From: Diatrype stigma
Lineage: Eukaryota; Ascomycota; Sordariomycetes; Xylariales; Diatrypaceae
NCBI GenBank assembly: GCA_022225965.2
Contig: JAKJXP020000083.1
Span: 154,187 to 218,186, forward strand
Length of the DNA: 64,000 nt
Direction of reading: 5' to 3'
Shown here: positions 25,230 through 35,747 of the stretch, piece after piece
Layout: each line of letters starts with the position of its first letter
Numbering within the stretch: the first letter of the stretch is position 1
The notes under the pieces: generated by a model
The model's database searches: none
Seen by the model: only the letters and a program-made list of their open reading frames with translations
Told to the model about the DNA's origin: nothing
Translations under genes and position numbers: made by a program

Positions 25230-26246
25230 CTTCTCACCAGACCTCAATCTCGACAAGGAAACTAACGTCTACACCCTCATTCCAGAACCATCTCATCGAA
25301 ACCGCCTCCATGGCGACCGGCTCCCTCCTCATCTGGGACACCGGGACCTACACCGTACTCCCCAGCAAGGACACCGACGACGGCAAGGCACCAGCCGCGG
25401 ACCCCGACTCACAGGAATCGGCCTCGCCATCACCTCCTCCTCCTTCTTCTGCTGCTGCCAACCCCAAACCGGGGCCTACAGAGCAGGAGAAGCTCCACCG
25501 CGCCTTCCAGGCGCGCAAGATCCGCGTCCAGCTGCACGGCAGCCGGCTGCCCCCCAACTACGTGCTGAACCTGCGGCTCACGCGGGACGAGGACGCGGCC
25601 GGCCGGGCGCGCAGCCTGCGCGAGCCAACCAAGCCCCGGCGGCGGCGGAGAGGAGGGGGAGGTGGTGGAGCAGCAGGAGCAATGGCTACGAAGAAGGAAG
25701 AAGGCAGCGCAGCAGCAGACCTCCTCTTCTGACGACGAGGATGGAGATCAAGAAGACGCCGATGATGTCGTAACCGCCCCTGCTTCAGAGGAAGGAGAAG
25801 AAGGGGGAGGAGGGAGCATCTCGGCGATGGAGCGCGAGATCCGCGAGCTCGAGGACGACCAGGTGCGCCGGACCAACGCGTACCCGGGGGCCGCCAACAC
25901 GGCGGGCAGCGTGCACCAGCGCCGGTGGTACCTGTCGCTGGACCGGGAGGCGTGCGGGTTCGCGAGGCGGCATCGCAGAGGTGGCGGGATCGTCTGGGAA
26001 CCGAACGATGACGCCATGGCCCTATTGCAGCAACCGTTGAGGCGGGACAATGATGGTGATGGCGCCCATACGGGGGAGGAGGAGGTTGTTGGTGATAAGA
26101 GTAAGAAGCTTAGCTTCCCTTTCTACGTCCGGGGCGTCGAGGCCGAGCGCAGCGTCGTCACGGGCCGCCGGGGCGCCGATGTGCTGCGGGACGAGGGCGT
26201 CGTCGGCTACGTGTCGCGGAAGGGTTGGCGCCCCGTTTTGAATTAG
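24450..26246 (+). CDS. LigD-type 3'-phosphoesterase domain protein (frame change near 25660-25710)
   Basis: Exons are 24450..24930, 25095..25171, 25286..about 25661, then a second frame to 26246. The first two introns are GTTAGT...GGCAG (164 nt) and GTAAGA...TCCAG (114 nt, containing a TA microsatellite). Together the exons give HFVVHQHDHPVAGTHYDLRL, the His/His/Asp/Arg core of the bacterial LigD 3'-phosphoesterase, then SWALMYGLPGDPNS, GSLLIWDTGTYTVL, a LHGSRLPPNYVLNLRL strand, and in the other frame FPFYVRGVEAERSVVTGR. LigD-PE enzymes trim 3'-phosphate and ribonucleotide ends during end joining in bacteria; fungal stand-alone relatives are uncharacterised. The coding frame shifts by +1 inside a G/A-rich stretch encoding Arg/Gly runs. 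A 46-nt intron (25662-25707, poor GTGGTG donor) or a 1-nt indel could explain it. An upstream ORF overlaps the start. Domain identity is firm; the middle of the model is not. Confidence 0.75.
25192..25227 (+). repeat. (TA)n microsatellite inside an intron
   Basis: About 16 TA units run uninterrupted within the second intron of the LigD-PE-like gene, close to its GTAAGA donor at 25172. The exact length is likely polymorphic. Confidence 0.9.
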
Positions 26247-26850
26247 CCGGAGAACGCCGTTCGTTTGCTTTATTACCTGAGACCTAGGCAGCGAGCTGCT
26301 TATTGCGGTGTCACGCTGGGCGTAGGATGCCCGTGTCTTCGGGATAGCGCAAGCATGATGGCATATACTCGTAGACAGACGTATAACTTCCAACGGCAAC
26401 TCAGTGCATACGCCCCCCGAATACGGCGCTGCTCAACCAGATGAAGCTCGGACAGTCATAGTTGATACCTAACCTAGCGATGTTGCTCTTCTCAACGTCT
26501 GATATCCTGGATCGTAACACCTTTGCCAAAGAACCCCCTCCCTGGGTCGGTAATTTAGGCGTGCCTAGGCTGCCGTGTAAGGACGGTAGCGAGCCGATAA
26601 AGTCAAAGAGGTATCTAATAAATACACCAGCGGTGCGCAAGGACCATAGATCATACACAATAATGAAATATGCAATATGAATGCCGTTTGATCCGTCCCA
26701 GACGCCTAGCCCAAGTCCTCATCATCATTAGTGGATTCCTTTTCTTTCTTTCCTGGTCCAAATCACATCATACTATCCCCTTTCCTTCCAAAACCCTACA
26801 AACCAAACGTGAATCGCTATATATCGGCGCTGCCCCGTTCTCGACCGTGC
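26247..26850. other. Convergent 3' intergenic region
   Basis: This is between the LigD-PE-like (+) and zinc-ribbon (-) stop codons. It looks like 3' UTR sequence; I see no gene. Confidence 0.5.
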
Positions 26851-27374
26851 TCATGCATATCTCATCGGCTGGTGGCCCGGCGGCGGGGCCTGCAGTGGTG
26901 GCGACACGCCCTGAGGCGGCGGCGGCGGCGGCGCACCACCACCACCACCGCCGCCGCCGCCCTGGCCCCATCCTTGCGGCGGCCCCCCGTGGTTCTGCAT
27001 GGGCAGATTATTGTTGCCGCCGTCATGCTTCTGGTTCAGGACGTCGGGTCGGTTCTCGAGCGGCTGGGCGAAGTTGCAGATGTGGCAGATGACGTCGTGG
27101 TAGCCCTTGAAGGACAGAGGAAGAACAGGCTGCCCGGGCGCAAAGGCCATCCGTGTTAGCGCATTTGCGTTGCTGCCAACCTGCCTCAAGTAACCCGCAG
27201 GAAAGGGAGGGGAGGGGAGGGGGCCCTTACGATAAAGCAGAATGTGAACCATGGATTGCTCTTGATGACGCGCCCGGAGTAGTTGCCGCAGTTATGGCAC
27301 TGGCAGATGACGCCCTCGTAGCCCTCGACTTCCTTGCGGAAGGTGTGCTCGCCGCACGTGAATACAAAACACAT
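26851..27374 (-). CDS. Small zinc-ribbon protein with Gly/Pro-rich tail
   Basis: The model is complement(join(26851..27129, 27231..27374)), 140 residues. The intron is 101 nt with a GTAAGG donor and a GGGCAG acceptor, both in phase 0, joining NPWFTFCFI to PVLPLSFKGYHDVI. Two cysteine knuckles are visible: ICQCHNCGNYSG near residues 23-35 and ICHICNFAQP near residue 65, a four-Cys zinc-ribbon arrangement conserved in many filamentous fungi. The C-terminal third is a run of glycines followed by prolines (GQGGGGGGGGGAPPPPPP) with no expected fold. No catalytic motif is present; an adaptor or nucleic-acid-binding role is possible but unproven. It is divergent from RPP1, whose start is 1.16 kb away. 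Confidence 0.75.
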
Positions 27375-28530
27375 CGTAGATAGTAATGCTCGGCTCCGAG
27401 TAGCAGGCAGTGGGATATGTATTATTTGTTCAGGTTCTGGTTCTCGTAGGTATGCGTATAGATCTGGGGAACACGTAACTAGGAAGCGCGCAAAGTAGGA
27501 CGGATGGGCTTTCTTAGTTCGCGGTAAAGGATTGATGCGCGAACATGTAGAGGTAGTCTAGGTATCGGAGGTCAATGGGGAAATGAGATATCATTAAAGT
27601 TTATGCGATTTGAGGAAACGTCTGCTGTGACTCCAGGATAGTTCCTCGGATAGTTCTGTCTATATATATAGGCCCAGTATATATGTTACCTATACGAAGT
27701 CGGCTGACAGTGACGGGAAAGGGCGAGAAAATCGTTCTGTTCTACGATAGGCTTCAGATCTAGAGATGCGCGTCCATGGGGCTGTGTAGGTCAGGTACAT
27801 ACAAATGTAGGGATGCCTCAATGCAAGCTTGGAACTGCCTATTTCACTGCCTGCTTCCCACGATCATTACCTGACAGCACCTGCAGTACCTACCTAAGCT
27901 ATAATAGCCTTGCAGGCAAGTGGCGAGGTGGGTCACCTCAGCTCTTGGCAGGAAGCTATCGGCAGTACCTATACTTCGTACTGAGCCAGCTAGCCAACTT
28001 GGGGCTTCTAGGGCTTTTAGCATGTGCTATGTTGCAGGGTCCTTCAGAATGACATTATCAACATCAAGCTTGTATCAAGTCCAGACAAGTCCAGATCCTA
28101 AATAACAAAGTGCAGTTTTCCAAGTATGAATCGAGAATGACTGCTGCTCCGTGGCGCCGACCTGTAAGTTCGCTAATGGCAGTTTAGGTGCTTAGTGCTT
28201 AGTGCTTTAGTGCTACAGAAGTGCCGCCTGCATAACCCCACCACAGGTGCAGTTAGGTACCTTTTTTCTAGGTAGGTAGGTACATACCGTACCCACCAAA
28301 AAGCTCTTTACCTCCAGTACTTCGTACATACATGTAGGATTTCGATACTGAACTTCCACCCAACATCATAAGGTAAATTCACGAAGCATGAGGTGACCGG
28401 TGACCTCTACCTGCGACAGCGGTGTAATATAACTCCACCTCACATCGTCACCTATCCATCCCGCACTCGCGATGCACATGTCCCGGCGGCCACGACCTCA
28501 ACCCCGACCCCGACCACGACCACGATCACG
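27375..28530. promoter_or_regulatory. Divergent intergenic region between the zinc-ribbon and RPP1 genes
   Basis: These 1.16 kb contain both promoters. Visible items are AGTGCTTAGTGCTT direct repeats near 28190-28210, TAGGTAGGTAGGTAC near 28270, and an upstream ORF (28472-28597) overlapping the RPP1 start. No further gene is supported. Confidence 0.45.
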
Positions 28531-28597
28531 ATGCTGTACGACCTCAACATCGCCTGGTCGCCCTCGACCAGCGCCGCCGAGCTCGAGCGCACCCTGA
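28472..28597 (+). promoter_or_regulatory. Upstream ORF overlapping the RPP1 start codon
   Basis: ATG at 28472 opens a 41-codon Arg/Pro-rich frame ending TGA at 28595-28597. It overlaps the RPP1 ATG (28531) in another frame. It arises from a CGACC/CCACGA direct repeat just upstream of that ATG. Relevance depends on the unknown transcription start. Confidence 0.4.
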
Positions 28598-29562
28598 AAT
28601 TCAGCAAGACCCTGGGCTACGACGTCGTCGCCCTGAACCACACCATCACCCCGCCCATCCCGTCGCAGGTCGTCAACCCGCTACCCAAATTTCCCGCCCC
28701 TTCCAACAACGACAACAAACTACTACCCACGGTGCTCCACCGCGCAACGCTCATCCTCAGCGACCCGAGCGCCGCGCACCGGCTCCCGCAGATCGCCGCG
28801 GCCTACGACATCGTCGCGGTGCGGCCGACGTCGGAGCGGGAGTTCGCGTCGGCGTGCCTCAGCACCTCGGCCGAGGCCGCGTCCCTGATCTCGCTCGACC
28901 TGGCGCAGCGGTTCCCGTTCCACTTCCGCCCGAAGCCGTGCATGGCGGCCGTGCACCGCGGCGTGCGCTTCGAGGTGTGCTACGCGCCCTGTCTCAGCCC
29001 CGGCTCCGGCCCCGGCCCCGGATCCGGGGCCGACGCCCGCGCCCGCGCCGCTTTCATCGGCAACGTGGTGGAGCTCGTGCGCGCCACGCGCGGCCGCGGC
29101 CTGGTCCTGAGCAGCGGCGCGCGCGCCGCCCTGGGGCTCCGCGCCCCCGCCGACGTCGTCAACCTCTTCGCCGTGTGGGGGCTCGGCAGCGAGCGCGGTC
29201 TCGAAGGGCTCGGCGTGCTGCCGCGCGGCGTCGTCGTCAACGAGGGCCTCCGGCGGAGCGGGTTCCGGGGCGTGGTGGATATCGTCGGCGTGGCGGAGAG
29301 GGACGGAACGGAAGGAGCGGCGAAAGAGACGGCAAAAAACAATGCAGCGAATAAGAACGAGAATAAAGGCAACAAGAACAACAAGAACAAGAACAAGAAT
29401 AATAATAACAACCAGAACAAGAGGAAGATGGGACAGGAGAGCGGTGGTGGTGGCGGTGGCGGTCTCGAGGGAGACGATAAGCTGCCGAATAGGGGGCAGG
29501 CTAAGAAGATGAAGGCTGCTCCGCAGAAGGGTCCAGCCGCAGAGGATGATAAGACCGCATGA
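28531..29562 (+). CDS. RPP1: RNase P/MRP protein subunit Rpp1 (human p30 homologue)
   Basis: This is a single exon of 343 residues. The first in-frame ATG is at 28531; the frame is open further upstream but has no ATG. It begins MLYDLNIAWSP. The TIM-barrel-like RNase P p30 signature is visible: LGYDVVALNHTI near residue 32, LHRATLILSDPSAAHRLP, YDIVAVRPTSEREFASAC, DLAQRFPFHFRPKPCMAAVHRGVRFEVCYAP, GLVLSSGA and ADVVNLFAVWGL. The protein pairs with Pop5 in the nuclear RNase P and RNase MRP particles that mature tRNA 5' ends and pre-rRNA. The C-terminal ~70 residues are low-complexity: a Lys/Asn run, a Gly run and a basic tail, longer than in yeast. It converges with the secreted-protein gene downstream. 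Confidence 0.9.
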   Translation: MLYDLNIAWSPSTSAAELERTLKFSKTLGYDVVALNHTITPPIPSQVVNPLPKFPAPSNNDNKLLPTVLHRATLILSDPSAAHRLPQIAAAYDIVAVRPTSEREFASACLSTSAEAASLISLDLAQRFPFHFRPKPCMAAVHRGVRFEVCYAPCLSPGSGPGPGSGADARARAAFIGNVVELVRATRGRGLVLSSGARAALGLRAPADVVNLFAVWGLGSERGLEGLGVLPRGVVVNEGLRRSGFRGVVDIVGVAERDGTEGAAKETAKNNAANKNENKGNKNNKNKNKNNNNNQNKRKMGQESGGGGGGGLEGDDKLPNRGQAKKMKAAPQKGPAAEDDKTA

Positions 29563-30248
29563 ATGTGGCTGTCGGTACATATGGCGAATGACAGCGAGGC
29601 GGCGTTGGAAGGGACCAAAATTAACACCTAGAAAGACAGAAGATACCCCGGAATATACTTTTCAAAAAAAGCTTCAGATAGTCCAAGCGAGTCTCCTTCC
29701 CTACGGTGCCAAAGTGACAGGTTCGAGTACTCCTGCCGTGCATAGGGAGTCGGGCAAGGCGAGGAGAGAAGAAGAGAAAACCGGAAGCGGGATAGATATC
29801 AAGTTACTACCAGACCTCCACAGGGACGATGGTGCCCTCCGAATCCATGGTTCCATTGAAGTGAATTTATGTAAAAAGAATATGTACATTCCTCGACGAA
29901 TAACTAAACATCCAAAACACGCCAGCCAAAGAAGGATAAAATAAATATAAGACCCAAACAAGGTTATGAAACCACGAAAAGGAATTAGTTAGCAACAAAA
30001 TCTATAGGTAGAGCTAATACGTGTTTGCGTTTGCTTCGTGGCTCGGGTTTCACTTTCACATCTTTGTCTTTCCCTTCCATCCCTCCCTCTTCCCTCCCTC
30101 TCATTGCAACATCCCACATACATGCTCCTTGGCCAACTCCCTTAACCACTCCAGACAATCATTGACCAGGCCACGCCATCCCCCACCTCCACCGCACATG
30201 GCCTAGGCAGGAAAGGGAACTCGTCGCAGTCGTCGCCGCTGTCTTCCT
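29563..30248. other. Convergent 3' intergenic region
   Basis: This lies between the RPP1 (+) and Ser/Thr-rich secreted protein (-) stop codons. A 132-codon open frame at 29546-29944 (+) has no recognisable domain and probably reflects chance. C/T-rich DNA at 30060-30190 is the 3' flank of the minus-strand gene. Confidence 0.5.
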
Positions 30249-31446
30249 TTACGCGCCAGTAGGCGCGGCACGACGGCCGAGGTTGCCGAGGTTCAGCGCG
30301 TTGGTCAGCGTGTGGCCCGACAGGTCGACCGTCGGGCCCTCGTTGATGCCCGAGAACGTGCTCGCGGGGTTTCCTGTCGGCGCCGGCGGAGCCGGCGACG
30401 GGGCTTGCGGCTGCTGGCCGCCGCTGGGGGCGGGCTGGTCGACTACGGGCAGCGCGATCGAAGATTGCGCCGCCGCGGCCGTCGTGGTCGTAGGCGCCGG
30501 TGCTGCGGACGTCGTCGGCGTCGACTCGACCGCGGTCGTCGCCGGCGGAGCTGCCGTCGTCGAGCTCGTGGTTGGCGGGGCGGCGGGGGCGGAGGAGGAG
30601 GAGGAGGCGGAGGAGGGGGCGGAGGAGGGGGAGGGGGTAGAAGTGGAGGAGGAGCTTGCCGGGGTTGCTGCTACCGAAGAGCTGGAAGCAGCGACGGCGC
30701 TGGAAGTAGTGGCGATAACAGTGCTTTCTGTAGGCGCCGCGGCTGAAGAAGAGGAAGAGGAGGACGGGGGCGCGGCTACATCTGTTGCCGAAGTCGAACT
30801 CGCGTTGGCGAACGGCGCCGACGGGACGGTCACCTGCGTCAGGGACGAGGCGGCGGCCGCGGCCGAAGAGGCGATGGACGAGGCCTGGTCGGGCGGGACG
30901 GGCGTGCCGACGGGCGTGCCGCAGGCTATCATCTGCATCATCGTCACCGTGGACGTCTGGGTGATGGTCAATGGCGGAGCGACGTTGAAGACGGTCGTGG
31001 TGAGTCCGGCCGCCCTGTTAGATATACCCTGTTAGCCTTCGTACTCATGCCGTGAGTCCATCGTGCCAGTGGTCTACGTACCCGTCATCAGCAGCTCCGG
31101 CCGCCGGCGCAGTGTGGGTGACGGTCACTGTTTGCGTCAGTGCGGTGGCATTGTACCCGCCTAGGACGGCGCCACCGCCGGCGCCCACCGTGATGGTCGC
31201 CTTGACCGTCTCCGTGACGGTTGCTTTGCTCCCATGGCCGCCGCCACCCTCGATAGCTCCTAGTATGTCGCCCAAGAAATCCTTCTTGTGGGGTTTGCTC
31301 TCAAGTCTCCGGAAGGACGCCGCCTAACATGTCTGTGGTTAGCGAAGCCTGCCCACGAGGCCAAGGTGCCTAGAAGGCGAACGAACCTGCACGAGCGAAC
31401 TGCAGCAGCCTAACACGAGTAGGATGCCGTGAGAATGCGCCCACAT
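30249..31446 (-). CDS. Secreted Ser/Thr/Ala/Pro-rich cell-surface protein
   Basis: The model is complement(join(30249..31014, 31082..31323, 31387..31446)), 355 residues. Exon 1 gives a signal peptide, MWAHSHGILLVLGCCSSLVQ, with likely cleavage after QA, followed by a dibasic pair (FRRLE). Introns are 63 nt (GTTCGT donor) and 67 nt (GTACGT...AACAG), both in frame. The next section has repeated Thr/Val strands (TVTETVKATITV, TQTVTVTHT, LTITQTSTVTMM). The bulk is a long Ser/Ala/Pro/Thr tract typical of O-glycosylated wall mannoproteins, ending INEGPTVDLSGHTLTNALNL and a basic tail. No GPI-anchor hydrophobic tail is evident. Function is unknown; wall association is inferred from composition. Duplicate TAACAGGG acceptors 14 nt apart precede exon 3; only the second keeps frame. 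Confidence 0.75.
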
Positions 31447-33368
31447 CCTGCCCGCGGGTTTCGGGTGACTTTCGTCCCACTAATAATTACGACGACGACG
31501 ATGGTCTTTGGCTGTTCGACGACGACTTCTGATATATATGTTGAAAGAGTGGATGAACAGCTCAGCTGTTCGGGTATGGTTCGCTATCCAGCGCGGGATC
31601 AACCCGTACCGAAATTGGCAACGTGCTGCGGGGGGTGGGAGACACTTGTGCTCTGCGCAAATGCTATTTATTTATGTATTATAAAGAGAGATACCGATCC
31701 AAGAGAATCGCAACCAGCGCTGAAGACCGAAGAAGGAGAGACACACAAAGTGGGAGGAGTATAGCAGGTCTACGCTTGTCAGAGCATTGTGCTGGGCAGG
31801 GGCAGTCAGACGTCAATAGTAAAAGAAGCCATCAACAAGAGACATCAACTCGCAAGACTCAAAAAAGGCGAAGGAACAACGTTCAGAAGGAAAGGCCAGG
31901 CGAGATTCTAACGGCCACGATACTACGTAGGAACGGACCATACGGCGCCAGGGAGGAAAGCTAGGCGGGCGAGTCTTCGATGTGGAGGAGCCAGACCAGC
32001 AGGAGTTCGTTTCGACCAGGGCAGGCACCAAGAAGGAACGCGAAAGAAAAAGCTTCTATGCTACACCATGTAACTACTAGGAGACCAGGCATGGGTGGGA
32101 TTGGTGTGCGAGGGTGGGTTGGAGGCTTTTCATGCGCGTCGACGGTCGGAAAGGGCCAAAAGCCACTGTTCAACGTTCGAATCTGGGCAGCAAATCGGAC
32201 CCCACCTGGCCATGATCCCACAGATTGCGCCAAGCCTGGCTCTGGCTCTATTGTCTGTGCAGCCTCAGCCAGTGCAGCCCGTGCAGAAAATGGCGAGGAG
32301 GAACCACGGAGCAGGCTTGACAGATTGAGGCTCAAATGCCGGCGGAGCGTGCCGGGGATCTTGGGCTAGGCCTGGCCGTTCTCTTGAGACGATACCCCTG
32401 ACAGGGGATGTTTGAAGTCGCGCCCAGACGAGACAGACGGGCTGACGGGCTCACCTCGGCTCCGACATGGCCAGTTCGTTGAAGTAGGTAGGCATCTTGA
32501 TGATCCAACAGCTGAGGGACATATGTATTACTGCTATTCGAACTTCGAGGTCTGCAAATTGGAGAAAGAATCGTTCAGGTTGTTGGTCTTCGACAATGGT
32601 CAACTGCCAGACTGCATAGAAACTACATACCAGAGCTACCTAAGTATGGATGTATGTAGTATGTAGCTATCTAGATCAGCTGTCAGATGTCCTTGGGGGC
32701 TCGCTTACATGGTGATGTGTTGACGCTAGCACGGGATGCAGCTTGGCGGATGTTTCAGGGGGCCATCTCGAACCGATCTGTCTCCACAAGCGCCGAAGGG
32801 GAAAGTGGAGTTGCTACGAAGTAAGTTAGACTACTCAACTAGGCACTGCAAAAGAATCATGAATCGCATCGAGACACCTAAGTTAGATTATGGAATCGCG
32901 TCTGAGCAATAGGTAAACTCCTGAAAAGACGCTGTGATGAAGTACGCGCTATAGCTACGATTACAATTCACAACCTCTTTTGAGACTCTGCCTAGTACTC
33001 ATGATAGTCAAGGCCCCCTGCAGTTTCTTAGCAATAAACACCCAGCGGAGCATTAATACTGTCGCTCTCATATACACTGTGCTGTATGAAAGTGTAAGTC
33101 GGTCCTCCCAGAGAACCTCGACCCTCGACCACTGCTTCTTATACTCTGCGTTCGTTCAATCAACATCTCGGCGGAACTATCCGTGTGTATGTACAAACGT
33201 TATATAAAGACCTACATACAGACAATAAGCATAGGGCTTAGCCATCGTTCGTCACTATAGTTATAAGGCGGGTCATGTCGATCACTTTACAGATTGCAAC
33301 GTTGTTCCGCACATGACAGCAGCTTATTTATTATCTGTCATCCCAGCACGCGTCGGGTGGCGAGATCC
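31447..33368. other. Intergenic region
   Basis: Between two minus-strand genes. Several open frames of 70-129 codons around 31620-32370 lie on both strands over the same bases, lack domains and splice support, and are probably chance. No gene is supported. Confidence 0.45.
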
Positions 33369-34226
33369 TCAGCGCATAGTTATCATGAAGACAGGGCGGA
33401 TGTGTATTCTTCCCAGCGCTCTTCTGGTCCATTCATCATCGCGGTCCCATCGGCCATTCCTGGCATCGACAGGAGCCGGGCCTCCGGGCTCGGGTGGCCA
33501 AACCGTATCCCTCAGGTAATTGAACCGCAGCCACTGCAGCTCGACTTCGGCCAAGGTATTTCTCCATCTGGGCTCTCCTCTCTGGACGCTGCGATAAGTG
33601 CCTTGCAGCGCATTCCCGGCGCCAGGTTTGGGGTCATCTTTGAGGATCCCCCTGATCCTCTTCACCTCGGCCTCGTCGCTGAGGTCTATTAGGAGGGAGT
33701 AGTCGGTGCCAAATAAATCCAGTACGGTCTTCGGGGAAGAGCTTCTGGAAAGGTATCTCACGCTGTATTGGATGGCGATATTGACCTGTTGAATCGGTTC
33801 ATCGCCTCTGCCTGTGGCTCTATATGGACTAAAAAGGTCCTCTCCCCAGACCTTCACATCGCCTCTATTCCGGGCTCCGAAGGCGACAGCTTGCCAAAAG
33901 TAAGGACAGGTATAGTTATAGAAGTTCGTTGTGTTTCTACCGGGCCGTAACATGACGTCCCTAGACGGATCGTACCAAGCGGTGCAGCGTCCCCTTTTGT
34001 CACAGTTGAAATCGTAAGGGGATCCGTGTTTCAAGACGACGGTTCGAGAATCTCGACAGGCTTGTGCGAGCACAGGTAGTCTGGGGCGAGACACTCTACC
34101 TTGTGTATAAGAGACGCGGAATCGACGGGGCATCGCCAGTCTCCAGATCATATGCCTCAACTCAGTTGGGAGGCGCATGATAGTCAAATAGGTCAGCTTG
34201 CTGCCGAGGGGGGGAGGCGGTGGCAT
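33369..34226 (-). CDS. 2EXR domain protein
   Basis: This is a single exon of 285 residues. The defining 2EXR signature lies at residues ~12-35: LTYLTIMRLPTELRHMIWRL followed by AMPRRFRV. A second conserved block reads PVLAQACRDSRTVVLKHGSP. After it come W-, F- and D-rich segments (WYDPSRDVMLRPG, LDLFGTDYSLLIDLSDE) common in this large fungal family. Family members are abundant in filamentous ascomycetes and resemble F-box-like N-terminal modules. No biochemical function is established for them. It is divergently placed from the DUF5519 gene, 1.5 kb away. No signal peptide or membrane segment is seen. Confidence 0.8.
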   Translation of the reverse strand: MPPPPPLGSKLTYLTIMRLPTELRHMIWRLAMPRRFRVSYTQGRVSRPRLPVLAQACRDSRTVVLKHGSPYDFNCDKRGRCTAWYDPSRDVMLRPGRNTTNFYNYTCPYFWQAVAFGARNRGDVKVWGEDLFSPYRATGRGDEPIQQVNIAIQYSVRYLSRSSSPKTVLDLFGTDYSLLIDLSDEAEVKRIRGILKDDPKPGAGNALQGTYRSVQRGEPRWRNTLAEVELQWLRFNYLRDTVWPPEPGGPAPVDARNGRWDRDDEWTRRALGRIHIRPVFMITMR

Positions 34227-35747
34227 TGTGAAGAAGCTTCCCTCGGGGCAATGGTTTAATGATTTCGTTGGCTTGCTTTCTCCTCTTCAGATGGCACACG
34301 ACGCCAGTAAGGATCCGAGAGCGTGGAATAGGTCGCTATTCTTTTTATATTGATTTTATCAAGAAGCCTGTAGGAATGGTCAGGAGACCGCGGCTGATAG
34401 ACATGAAAGACGCGTTCTCAGGCATCGCAGAGAACAAAGCCAAAGATCAGTGGCTGACTGAGGCATCTAAGAATTGAACCAGAGTGTTGTAGGTCGCCCT
34501 CCAAGAAGCGCACACCTTACCTACCTTGCAGGTGGTAATCGGGCCTTAACCATGCCCGCATGCTTCTTAAAGCTTACGCTATGCCTTACATCATGTCTTA
34601 CACCATGCTTGGTTCCTACATGTTTCCTGGAGATTCACTAGGTTCTGAGGTTGTAACATGTTCAATGTATATACATGCCCTAGTATTCAACGCTTTCCAG
34701 GCTGAGGACGCCATTTGTTTCGACTGAGAGGTGAGGCTAGCTGAGTGATGGCTACAGGATGTCCCTAGGATCCAACTCCTCTACCAGGAGAACATTACAT
34801 TACCCTAAACGGAAAGCAAGGTCTGGTTATGAACGACATGATTGGTTATAAGTATACGCTTTGGCCACCGCCTCCGGGGAACTTGTTGCTGCTGCTGCGT
34901 CTTCGGTCTTTTTAAGTATTAAGTACGGTGAAGATCAGTATCACACGCCAACGAAGAAGGCATGGCTTTGAGACGGAAAATCCATCTCTAGTCATATTAC
35001 AAGGTGAAGAATACAGACGTGTATGGAAGCAGCAGGAGCAAGATGGAAGCACTTCTTGCGCAGCCATCAAGCTTACGGCCAGGTTGACAGATTGATTTCT
35101 GGACTAGCAAGCAGACTGAAGTCGGTGTTGGATTAATAAGCCTGTGATGTACTATCCTCAGATCACATCCTCGCTCCGTAATCGATTATCGCCGCTCTCT
35201 CGCCGCTTCGTCGGCCGATAGATGAGACAACATCATTACGGAGTTGGCCCGAGACCGAGTGCCGAGCTTCCACGTCGGTCTTACGAGACGGAGGTACATC
35301 AACGGCCCCATATATGACCCATTGGATTGCTGATATTATATCATACATCAGTGCTTTATATAGACGGGCACTGCTGCTGTTGCCTCAAGGGACCTGGGGT
35401 GGTAATCTTACTTATTCCTAGAGATCGACTGATCGTAGGAGGTACGTAAGCTGTGAGCTGTAAGCTGAAGACCCCGCGCGTTGCCACGCTCCCGATGGCA
35501 TGACCCCACACGCCCATCGACGCTGATGGTTCGGCGCCGAGCCGAGCTGAGCCTATCTCCCTCAGCCGTTTCTGGGGTATGGGTAGTAGTTACTACGTAT
35601 AAGAATATTAGAATCTGACTCTCCCCGAGCTTACCCTCTTGACAAAGTCTATTCTGCTTACCTACCCAACCACAGGCCCTTTTTCTTCACCCCCTTTCCA
35701 TCAAAACCCACCCATCCCCCTATATACCTAGTCAGGAAGACATCAAC
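34227..35747. promoter_or_regulatory. Divergent intergenic region between the 2EXR and DUF5519 genes
   Basis: No gene is supported. The last ~120 bp before 35748 are strongly C/T-rich with CCCTATATACC, typical of a fungal promoter and leader. GTGAGCTGTAAGCTG near 35450 and ATGC-rich ACATCATGTCTTACACC words near 34590 are short local repeats. Confidence 0.45.

Noticed and set aside
28723..29580. 285-codon minus-strand open frame
   Set aside because: Antisense shadow of RPP1, with low-complexity composition and no domain.
30283..31035. 250-codon + strand open frame
   Set aside because: It is antisense to the Ser/Ala/Pro-rich secreted protein. Such repetitive GC-rich coding leaves open opposite frames (Gly/Ala/Glu/Val-rich here), and the minus strand has a signal peptide and introns in register.
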